A stretch of 57,709 bases of DNA from Emiliania huxleyi CCMP1516 (lineage: Eukaryota; Haptophyta; Isochrysidales; Noelaerhabdaceae): the NCBI RefSeq assembly GCF_000372725.1, contig NW_005196020.1, positions 81,419 through 139,127 of the forward strand. The letters are read 5' to 3'. The translations under genes and the position numbers were made by a program. Below are positions 1 to 9,400 of the stretch, piece after piece. The notes under the pieces were generated by a model. That model saw only the letters and a list, made by a program, of their open reading frames with translations. It searched no databases and had not been told where the DNA came from. Each line of letters starts with the position of its first letter. Position 1 is the first letter of the stretch.

Positions 1-269
1 CCGCTGCTCCTAGGGAGTGCAGCGGAGGGACGCGGTCCTTGGCCAACCTCTGCCGGCTCCTTGGGGGGGGGCGGAGTACTGCATGTCGCTACGTTGCCGC
101 TTGGCGTGGGGAGAGGCTGCCGCGAGTCCGGGGGTCCGAGAGACGACCTGGGGGCGTGACGATCTCGCGGGTCGTACATGGTCCCCTGGAGGCCACTCCC
201 GTGCCACTCGAAGGGTCTTGTGGGGAAATGACTACTACGTACGTATGCCGTGTCACAGCCGAATGTGCG

Positions 270-315
270 AGTGTGTGACTGTTGGGAGCGCATATACAAC
301 TGCAAAAGAAATAAG
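270..315 (-). repeat. LTR relic, part 1
   Basis: This stretch contains GCGCATATACA. The copia-type LTR at 46316-46500, read on the other strand, contains GCGCATATACAG followed further on by a GA-rich run and GTCGTCTCTAA. The second half of that pattern lies at 3155-3182, on the far side of the transposon at 316-3154. I infer that the transposon split one LTR remnant. The match is short and degenerate. Confidence 0.35.
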
Positions 316-339
316 CGTCAGGAAGTGGCCCCTCCGATA
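316..339 (+). repeat. left terminal inverted repeat
   Basis: Begins CGTCAGGAAGTGGCCCC and pairs with 3130-3154 in inverted orientation, with one single-base indel in a T run. Confidence 0.7.
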
Positions 340-540
340 CGGCTCTATGTAGCGGCTGTCGCCTGTCCGCGCTACATATCGCCTCGGCCGATACGTATCG
401 CTGGAGGGTGCTATGCAGCGCCCCGTGATATAGCGCCCGGCGGTGATACCATATCGGCGCCGCTATACCATAACGCCTGGTGTGCTACATACCGGTCAGT
501 GCTACCCATACTTTATCGCTGCCGGGTGATACACATTGGT
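340..540. repeat. left subterminal repeat array, outer part
   Basis: Diverged short repeats around GATATGTAGCG, CTACATATCG and CGATACGTATCG, on both strands at irregular spacing of roughly 20-30 bases. The array continues at 908-1335 beyond the inserted MITE. It holds no credible gene. Confidence 0.6.
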
Positions 541-541
541 A

Positions 542-907
542 GAGCTGTCAAACGTTAAGAGCTGAACAGTGTTGCTAGTGTTAACAGTAACAACAGAACA
601 ACAGTTGGGCTCCCCAACAACAGTAGCTAACGTTAGGCCGGCTGAACAACAATAAGGAAGGCCTGGCAGTGACCCACGACGATCTCCAGCGTCCAGTGCG
701 GGTAATACCCGAAAATACCTGGAAAATCCCGGGTATTCTCGGGTTTTACCCGGGTTTTTTGCCGTTTTCTGCTTGCTGGCCGCTGAACAACAGTAACAAC
801 GGTAACAAACAGTAACAGCATGGGCTGGGATGAACACTTGAACAACGTTAAGGATTTCAGCCAACAATAGTGCAACTGTTAGGCCCACAGTTAACGTTTG
901 ACAGCTC
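542..907 (+). mobile_element. MITE copy 1, TA target duplication
   Basis: A 366-bp element with terminal inverted repeats GAGCTGTCAAACGTTAA, flanked on each side by TA (540-541 and 908-909). The interior is AT-richer than its surroundings, rich in AACAACAGT/ACTGTTGTT motifs, and has a central hairpin-prone stretch around 703-760 (GGGTAATACCCG and related). It has no coding capacity. TA duplication and internal symmetry are typical of Tc1/mariner-dependent (Stowaway-like) MITEs. A second copy, inverted relative to this one, is at 17866-18232. It is nested in the larger transposon. Confidence 0.85.
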
Positions 908-1335
908 TACACATCGGCGGGGCTATATACCGGAGTTGCGTGGTACATATCACCCCAGCCGGCTACATAGCGCCGCAGATCGCCACATAACGCTCGCGCT
1001 ACATATCGGCCTAACTGGTGATATGTAGCACTCGCGCTACTTATGGGTCCGGCAGCGATATGTAGCGCTGGCACTGATACGTATCGGCCTGGAGCGCTGT
1101 GTACCGACTCTGCTGTGTATCACCCGCTGGTGGTATGGTCACGGCGGCGCTTCTCTCGCCAATGTTGCGCTATGTTACCGGAGGCGGTACGTAGCAGTCC
1201 GGGCCGATATGTACCGGCGCCAGCGCTACACATCGCTGCCGGCCCGCTATGTAGCGCCAGCGATATGTACCGCCAGTTTGACCGATATGAAGCAGGGGCG
1301 GTATGTAGCGCCTCAGCCTGTGATATGAAGCGCTC
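908..1335. repeat. left subterminal repeat array, inner part
   Basis: Repeated units such as GATATGTAGCGC, GCTACATATCG and CGGTACGTAGC, continuing the array broken by the MITE. The same motifs recur at the right end (2985-3129). Confidence 0.6.
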
Positions 1336-1343
1336 TTGGTGCC

Positions 1344-2990
1344 ATGCCCGAACGCTGTCCTCGCTGCAGAGGCCTCTTGCAAACGCGGAACGGCGCGTAC
1401 CAGAAGCACATCGCGTCGCGTTCGACGGCGGCACCGGCGGCGACTCCTCGGGGGGGTCGTCGGAGGAGATTGGCAGCGACGAGCACCGGCGAGGTGGTGG
1501 GTCGCTGGTGCCCGGTGAGGCGGCGGGTCGCCGGTGCCGGTCGATGAGCAGGAGTTGGACGAGGAGGATGCGGGCGCACCCAGCGCGGCCGCCGAAGGCG
1601 CGGTCAACCCGCAGGTGGCTCGCCTGCGGGCCGTGCTGGAAGACCCGAGTGCAAACCCGCGGTGCCTCTTTGGCGAGGCGGGTTGGGCAGTCCTGCGGCT
1701 CTGGCAGCCGGGAAGGCGAGCGCGAAAGTGGTGGACGATCTCCTGGCGAGTCTCGGCGCAGCGACGGTGCCCGCGCCAGGCTACGCGCAGCTGCCCGTTC
1801 GTTGGGCCCTCGCTGTTTCCACGCCAACCTCGACTCTCGCCGCGCGCCCCCTCCCGCCTCGAGCTCTCCTCCGCTGCGCCCTCACGCTACCCTCACGCTC
1901 ACTCCGCCACGCCGCAGACCGTCTGCAACTTCTTCCAGCTCCTCGCGGCGCGCGCGCCTTCCCTCGCGCGCGCGCGCCTCGCCGTATGCTCCTCGCCGCA
2001 TCGCGCCGCCCGGGACACCCTCGCGCGCCACGCTGCCCCAGGCTGTACCCGACGGCGCGCCTCCAGATCGTACGCGACCTCTTCTTTCGCGAGTGGCAGG
2101 CTCGTGCACACCGCTCGCACCCCCTCCCCACCGGAGCCGCAGCCGCAGCCTCAGCCGCTGACGTGAAGAGCACGTCGGGGAAGCGTCGCACGCCGCGCCC
2201 CTCCCCGAACGCAGTGCGTCCCGCCATTCCAACGCGTCACCACTCGCGCCCCCGCAGAGCCGCTCGCGCCGCCTCGGCCGCGAGCTGTACCTGTACTTCC
2301 CCGACGAGCCGGAGGAGGCGCGCGCGGCGATGGCCGTCAGGGCGAAGACGCTCTCCGCCTACGAGGAGGAGCGCAATCGGCAGGCACGCGTCTCGATCAC
2401 TGTGCCCACGCACTCTCCCACCCGTGGCAAGCCAAGACGACCGCCCGAGCACAGCGCACCGCGCAGCTTCGCCCTCACCATTCGCAAACACACATCACAT
2501 CGCCGTCACCATCCCTGCCGGCCCAGCCACCACCCGCGCGTCCGCCTCCACCGCCCTCGCGCACTCCCACGATGCCGTCACGGCCACATCCCCCACCGCC
2601 CCCTCTCGGCTGCGGCCTCACGCTCGCCCAGAGAGCCAGCGACAGCACACCTCCGCCGCCCCACACACCTCCGCCGCCCGCCTCGAGGCCGCCACCGACC
2701 CTCCGCAGCCCCGCCACGCCCACCCCCTGCGCCGCCTCCCCGACCCCAGCAGTACACCTCCCGACCCACGCACCCACCGACGCGAGACGTCGACCTTCCC
2801 AGCGACCAGACTCCGCTTCGCTTCATGCGATGCAGATCCTCCCACCCCCCGACACGCCTTCGGCCACAGCCACAAACCACGCTACGCCGCCACCGCCGCC
2901 GCCGCCGATCCGGACGGCCGCCCCGCCCCCTGTTTTCCTGAAAGGGGTCCCACACCCCACAAAAAAGGGGCAGACGTCTCGGCCGTTATA
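1344..2990 (+). pseudogene. decayed internal ORF of the transposon
   Basis: An ATG at 1344 opens a frame starting MPERCPRCRGLL, with a CxxC...H pattern like a small zinc-binding motif. It ends at a stop near 1547, but protein-like sequence continues in other frames. There is an acidic segment (DEQELDEEDAGAP, about 1540-1580), a segment reading NPQVARLRAVLEDPSANPRC (about 1605-1664), and another reading GRELYLYFPDEPEEARAAM (about 2275-2331). These frame changes could reflect introns or frameshifts; I could not build one clean model. After about 2400 the sequence is low-complexity Pro/Arg/Ser-rich. It may derive from a transposon protein, but no transposase catalytic motif is recognisable. Confidence 0.35.
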
Positions 2991-3129
2991 TAGCGCCCCC
3001 GGAGGCGGTATGTAGCGCGCCGACCGATGTGTATGTGTACCGCCCCGGACCGATACATAACACCGGACGATATGTAGCGGGGTTCGCGATACATACCGGG
3101 ACCGCTACATACCGCGCTCGGACGCGATA
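2985..3129. repeat. right subterminal repeat array
   Basis: GTATGTAGCGC, GATATGTAGCGG, CGATACATACC and CGCTACATACC repeats, matching the left arrays and lying just inside the right terminal inverted repeat. Confidence 0.6.
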
Positions 3130-3154
3130 TATCGGAGGGGCCACTTTCCTGACG
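3130..3154 (-). repeat. right terminal inverted repeat
   Basis: Reverse complement of 316-339 apart from one extra T; ends CACTTTCCTGACG on the plus strand. Confidence 0.7.
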
Positions 3155-3182
3155 ATGAGAGAGAGTCGTCTCTAATATGTTA
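3155..3182 (-). repeat. LTR relic, part 2
   Basis: GAGAGAGTCGTCTCTAA matches, on the opposite strand, TTAGAGACGACTCTCTC at the start of the copia LTR near 46317. It is the presumed other half of the LTR fragment at 270-315. Confidence 0.45.
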
Positions 3183-3304
3183 GCTCGTCGTTACGAGGAA
3201 GCCTCAACATAAAACGCCCTATGCCAACGCAGCGCACTCCTGGAAGTGGTTAGCGCGATCCAACCCTTGCCGCTTGAGCCGAACTGCAAAGTTGCTCGTC
3301 ACCT

Positions 3305-3490
3305 CTACACCTGCTCCACCTCTGGCAGCTGCTCCAGCTGCGAATCCTCCTCGGTAACGACTGGGTCGGACGTCGTCGAGCCGCGAGGCGCGGTAGTGAA
3401 GCGCCCGATATTCGAAAGCGAGTCGCGGATGCTCGAGCGAGCGCTCACCGGGGTTGCGCCCAGAGCCTTGGCCAGCAGCACGAGCGACAC
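3305..3490 (-). CDS. possible terminal exon of the left receptor
   Basis: Starts after CTCACAG with VSLVLLAKALGATP, matching VSLVLLAKSLGATP in the last exon of the right paralogue, and ends ...LPEVEQV at TAG (3305-3307). It is in the same phase as the right-hand exon, but the preceding conserved exons are missing on this side. It is therefore either reached by a shortcut splice or is untranslated because of the TGA at 3568-3570. Confidence 0.55.
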   Translation of the reverse strand: MSLVLLAKALGATPVSARSSIRDSLSNIGRFTTAPRGSTTSDPVVTEEDSQLEQLPEVEQV

Positions 3491-6400
3491 CTGTGAGACC
3501 GGGGGTGCAAGATCAGTCGCTTCAGGAGGCGGGCGCTGTGGCAAAGGTGCCGCCGGGGGAGCGTACCTCATGGTGCAGGCCAGAGCACGACGGACTTGGA
3601 GAAGGAGATCGGCTGGCCCTGGACCTCGCCCGGGATGAAGAGCGGGAGGGAGGTCAGGTTCAGGTAGTGTGGCGAGCAGAGGAGGAGCGCCTGTGGGTAG
3701 GTGCGAGGGGGCGGCGGTCAAGGTCGAGGCGACGGCAGAACAGCTGCAGGGAGTTGTCCGTGGCGGCACCTCGGAGATGATCTTAAGCGAGACACGCTGA
3801 TACTCGTCGATGCGGTGCCACGTCGTCTGCGCCCACCCCCTGTCAAAGATCTCCGGCTGGAGGACCTCCGGGCACTGTGCTCGCAACTCCTGCAGTCGTG
3901 CAGCGACGGTGTGCGTGAGTGAGTGCTGGCGTGCGGCGGCGGCGGCGACACCGCCCCTCAGAGCCGTGTGTGGCGAGAGCAATCCCCGCAGGGTCAGAGC
4001 TGGGGGTGGGCGGGGAGCGCCTGCAGCGTCCCGCCGCCCTTGGCCGGGTCCGCCTCTTGCACGAGGACGAGCGGCTTGCTCTTCTCGAGCGACGTCCGAA
4101 TCTCGCGCAGGCAGTTCTGCAGGCAAGGAGCGCACGAGTAGTCGTGGGCGACACAGCGAGGCACTCTCGGAAAAGGAGGGGGGCTGGGGGAGTGCCTTCG
4201 AGCGGAAGTAGCCCCTCGACAGGAAGAAGAGCATGACCTGCGTGCGGTCAACGTAATTCTCCAGCGACCCGATGTCCTTCAAATCGTCCACATCGAGGAA
4301 GATCTTGATGCCGGGGATCAAGAGCTTAAGCTCATTCTTGATGACCGCGACTGCGTCTTGGCCGGTGGACCTATTCGGGGAGTGGCGGGTCGTTCTGGCG
4401 GGTTCTCCTACGCCGCGTCTCCCTCTGACCACAGGACTGACCAGATGTGCGAGAGGAAGAGGTGCCACGTGAGGCCGTCCACCAGAGCCAGCTCGGGGGG
4501 CTGCTTGGTTAAGACGAGGCGAATCGTGGGGACCTTGGCAAGGCGGCGGATGGCGATGATGGTACCCACGAGGAAGATCAGGAGCGCAGCCGCAGCAAGG
4601 ACGAGCATCCAGTTCACCAGTCCATTCTCAGACCTGAAGCCGAGGACGGCGGAGGCCGACTGCCCCGGCTCGTCCCCGGGGAATCGCAACTCGATGTTGA
4701 GGAAGATGGTGGTCCAGCTGGCACCGAGGAAGAGGAGGAGGAGGACGAGGCTGGTGGCCTGCAGTGCGAGCCGCGTCCGTTGGGCTCAGAGTGACTGCAG
4801 TGGGAAGGGCGTGTGTGGGGTGGGTGATGGACTGGCCACGGCGATCCAAGCGTGTGCTGAGAGCTGCAGCACAAGCAAGCGCAAAGGGCGTGTGGGATTG
4901 GGCGAAGGGCGCACCACGGCGAGGATGTTGTCCTCGAACCGCTTGTAGGGCTGGACCAGGGCGATCGCGACGGCGTAGCACGAACACACGAGCACCGCCA
5001 CGACGAGACGAACAAAGGAGTCCTCCTCCTCGGCAACCAGCAGCACGAAGCCCGTCAGAAAGAGCTTGCGCGCCAGATCGGCCGCCTCCCACCAGTACCA
5101 GTTCCTTTTGTACTCCCGGTGAAGGAAGGCGGTGGCCTTCGTCAGCGCGTTCGGCGACTTGGCCTGCAGCGGCTTGTAGCATGCGAGAAGAAGGGCCGAG
5201 TAGAGGACTAGCGAGCCGACCGGCCAGATGACGACGAAGCCAATGGCGAGTCTCGTGATGGAGTCGTGCTCGTCGGTGCCGCACTCGACGCTCGCGTCCT
5301 GCCGCATGTACTCGACCAGAGCGAGCGTCTCGCCCGGCGCAGAGGTGGTGTAGCCCTGCGCACGCACATCGACACAGCTAAGGGGTTTTTTTTTGGGGGG
5401 GGGGGGGGGGGGCTTGTTTGTTTGTGGCTAGCACCTGGCACGACCACCCGCGCAAGATCGTGGCGCTCACAGACGGCCCCAAAAGAAAGATGAGCACCAA
5501 ACCCCCCCGCGTGAGGTCGAGGAGGCCGAGCGCCACCTCTGCAGGCCATGAAAAGACCGCCGCATCGTCAGTTTCGGCCAGCGCCGTCGGTGGCTCCGCA
5601 GCTGAAGACGATGGTGGCTCCTGCAGCTGTGCTTCGCCACCGAGAACGTTGCTTGTCGCGCCGTCGACCTCGGAGCCGCTCTCGCAGCCAGCCCCTCGCC
5701 GAGCACGCCGCCAGCGTGCACAGAGCCGCAAGACAATGCCAGCAAAGAGGAGCAGCGCGATGACGCCGATGGGAGAGATCGCGACGGCGACGAGCCGGGA
5801 CTTGTGCGGCAGGCACTGCACCGGCAGCACGATGCCCGACCAGTCGATGAAGACGGCTTCGGCCAGCGCCTCCGTCCAGCCCGTGTACCGTTCCGGCAGC
5901 CGCGCCGAGTAGGTGGTGGAGAGGACGAGGCAGACCTGGTAGAAGCCAAACAAGATCTTGAACTTGGGGATGAGGCCGATTTTGTAAATCGCGTCACCGG
6001 TGCGGTCGGCGATGCGCAAGGGAAGTCCGATGAAGCGCTCCTTCCTCCACTCGGTTTGCCCGCGCTGAACTGAGTACGCCAACGCCACGAGGCCAAACGC
6101 GACGCAGAGGCCGAGGGCGGTGCCCGCCATGCGCCCCGCCGCCGTGCCGACAGCGACGCACTCGTTGCAGGCGGCGCCGTCGGCGTCCAGGTAGTGGTTC
6201 GGCTCGCGGCAGAGCTGGCACTCGGGGCCGGCGAAGGCGTCTGCGCAGTAGTCCAAGCCGGCCTCCTGCACCCTCCGACCGCTAGCCTCTCCCGGATCAA
6301 CATTGCCGACACACCGCGCCTGGCCCGCCTGGCCATCCCCTCCAAAGGCGCGGCACGCCGTCAGCACGGCGGAGGAGGGGCTGGCGCGCCAGTAGCCGGT

Positions 6401-9400
6401 TGGGACGCCGAGGGTCGCGAGCGAGGTGTCGTCCGAGCACTCTGCGTTTGGCGGGCATGGCTTGCAGTAGTCGGTCGGGAAGCGGAAGATGTCATCCGGA
6501 AGGGCGCTCGCGTCCCGCAGGTAGAAGCCCTCCTTGCAGATGGAGCAGGTGACGTCGCCGCTGTCGGAGCCGGTAGGGTAAGGGCAGGGAGTACATTGCG
6601 ACAGGCCCTCGCTCGCAGCGTAGGTGCCCGCTTCGCACTCCTCGCACTCGGTGGAGGAGGCTGCGAAGCGTCCGATCGGGCACAGCTCGCAAGCAGACAT
6701 GTTGGCCGAGGGGGCGATGCTGCCTGGAGCGCAAGGCGCTGGCTGCGCGGCGCCGCCGGCGCAGAAGCTGCCAGGCGCGCAACCGACGCAATCGTCGAGG
6801 CTCTCCAGCGTGGTGGACGCCTTCCCGTTGTAGAAGCCCGCGGGACAGGTCGCCGGCAGCTGAGCGCTGCTTCCCTTGGGACAGAACGTACCCAGCGCGC
6901 ACTCGAGGCAGCCCGCGGCTCCGGAGTCCGGCTGGTACGTCCCTTCATCGCAGACGGTGCACTGGCGCTGAGCAGGCTTGGCTGCGGTTCCCGGAGAGCA
7001 CACGGCAGGCGCGGCGCCACCTCCCGCGCACGACGAGCCGGCGGGGCAGTCGAGGCACTCGGGGTCGCCGTCGGCGTCCGTCACATTGGCGTACGTGCCA
7101 GGCGAGCACTGCGCGTCCAGCTCGCGCGACGACCCCACCGGGCAAAACTTGCCGGGAGCGCAGCGGACGCAGGCAGCGGCGGCGGGCTCGCTCTGGTAGT
7201 AGCCCTGGCCGCACAGCTCGCAGGCCTCGCTGCGCGCCTTGGCGGCGAAGCTACCCTCGCGACACGGCGTCTGCTCTGTGGAGCCGGTGGTGGCAAAGTG
7301 GCCCGGCGAGGCGTCGACGCACTGCGAGGCGGCGGTGAGGTCCGTCTTGTCCGAGTAGGTACCCGCGTCGCAAGGCAGTGGCGCCGACGCGCCCTTGGCG
7401 CAGTAGCTGCCCTGCTCGCAGTCGCGGCAGGACGTCGCGCCCGTGTCGTTCTGATAACTTCCCGGAGGGCAGTCCGTGCACTCACTCAGCCCGGGCTTGC
7501 CGCCAAACGTCCCAGCACGGCAGCTCGCGCAGGTCTCGCTGCTGACTGCGCCGGCGGTCGGGCTAGAGGTTCCGACGGGGCACTGCTGGCAGGCATCTGG
7601 TGAGCTGCTGCCCGTCTTCTCGTTGTACCTCCCCGCAGGGCAGGGCGTGAAGCCGCCGCCACAGTCCTTGGTGGTATTGCAGTATCCACCCGCTTCACAC
7701 GTGTCGCATGCCGTCTGTCCGCGCTCCGCCTGGAACTCGCCAGCAGGGCACTGCATGCACGCAGCCTGGCCGGTGAGGTTCTGGTACTGCCCTGCGGCAC
7801 AGTCGAGGGGCTGGATGGTGCCTGCATTCGGGCAGAAGCGTCCCGCGGGGCAGTCGGTGCAGCTGGTGGCGTTGAGCTGATCGGCGAACGTGCCGGGAGG
7901 ACACTCGTCGCAGGGACGGTCCGTGCCGGCTGTGGACTGGCTCGTCCCCGGAGAGCAAGGGAGGCACGACTCGGCACTGGCTGCGCCAATCACGGGCATG
8001 TAGAAACCAGGCGCACACGGGAGCGGTTCCGCTGTGCCCTTGGGACAAAAGTGGCCTCGCTTACACGCACCATCGCAGGAGGAGTTGGTGCGGCCGCTCG
8101 TGTTCCCATAGTAGCCAGCAGGGCAGAGGTTGCACTCGGGGACGCTGAAGTCGCCAAAAAAGGAGCCCTTGCGCGGCATCCAGCTGCCCAAGCGGCAGTC
8201 CCAGTTTATCGGCGAGTTGATGGCCTGTATCGTGCCACCGTCGTTGTCGTCGCCAGCGGTGTTGCCGGTGAAGGAGGCGGCGCTGATCGAGGAGGGCGTG
8301 TTTGAAAGGTACAGCACCGAGCCTGAGATCGCCGCTCTGTTGTCGATGAAGTCGATACCCGCGATGGAGAGGGAATCGCTGCTAAGCGCGTAGACGACGC
8401 CGCCACGCTGCGGTTGCGAGGAGAGAGCGGGGCGTGAGGCAGCCGTTGCCCTCTCTATCTCTCGCCCCGCTGCCGTGCGGCGCTGCTGGAGGGAGGCTAG
8501 CTCTACGCGGCGCACAGAGCCAGCAGAGCAGCTCGTCAGATTCGAGCCGATTATCGAGACCGCACCACTGCCAGACGCTTGGACGACGCCGCCGAACTGC
8601 GGTTGCGAGGAGAGAGCGGGGTGAGGCAGCCGTGGCCCTCTCTACCTCTGGCCCCGCTGCCGTGAGGCACTGCAGGGGTGCGGCTAGCTCTACGCGGCGC
8701 ACCTCGCCAGCCGAGCAGCCCGTCACGGTCGAGCCGCTTATCGAGACCGCACCGCTGCCAGGCGCGTGGACAACGCCGCCGTCCTGCGGTTGCGAGGAGA
8801 GAGCGGGGTGAGGCAGCCGTGGCTCTCTCCATCTCTCGCCCCGCTGCCATGAGGGGCTGCAAGGAGGTGGCTAGCTCTACGCGGCGCACCCAGCCAGCAG
8901 AGCAGCCCGACACGTTCGAGCCGCTTATCGAGACCGCACCGCTGTTTTCATACGCGTAGACGACGCCGCCGAACTGCGGTTGCGAGGAGAGAGCGGGGTG
9001 ACGCAGCCGTGGCTCTCTCCATCTCTCGCCCCGCTGCCGTGTGGCGCTGCTGGAGGGAGGCTAGCTCTACGCGGCGCACATCGACAGCAGAGCAGCTCGT
9101 CAAGGTCGAGCTGATTATCGAGACCGCACCGCTGTCCCGCGCGTAGACGACGCCGCCGTACTGCGGTTGCGAGGAGAGAGCGGGGTGAGGCAGCCGTGGC
9201 CCTCTCTGTCTCTCGCCTCGCTGCCGTGCGGCGCTGCAGGGGCGCGGCTAGCTCTACGCGTCGCACCCGAGCAGAGCAGCCCGTCACGGCCGAGCCGATG
9301 ATCTCGACGTCGCCTGCCTGGTAAGCGTACACAACGCCGCCGAAGTCCGCCCTCCCGTTGACGAGGGTCGAGCCGATTATCGAGACCACACCGCTGTCAT

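Larger units (their letters stand above)
316..3154. mobile_element. DNA transposon with terminal inverted repeats
   Basis: The element is bounded by imperfect terminal inverted repeats of 24 and 25 bp: 316-339 starts CGTCAGGAAGTGG, and 3130-3154 is its reverse complement with one extra T. Inside each end lie degenerate repeats built on GATATGTAGCG (340-540, 908-1335 and 2985-3129), like the subterminal transposase-binding arrays of several DNA transposon superfamilies. The interior (1344-2990) is a GC-rich decayed coding region. A separate MITE sits in the left subterminal array. No clear target-site duplication is visible at the outer ends and no DDE catalytic core could be read, so the superfamily is unassigned and the copy is probably non-autonomous. 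Confidence 0.65.

Noticed and set aside
340..1335. CRISPR-like array of short repeats
   Set aside because: Repeats are degenerate, on both strands and unevenly spaced, with no uniform spacers. The genome is eukaryotic, and the array sits inside transposon ends.
6194..7603. Long open frame (469 codons) on the plus strand
   Set aside because: It is the antisense shadow of the Cys-rich repeats of the left receptor, kept open by GC-rich codon bias.
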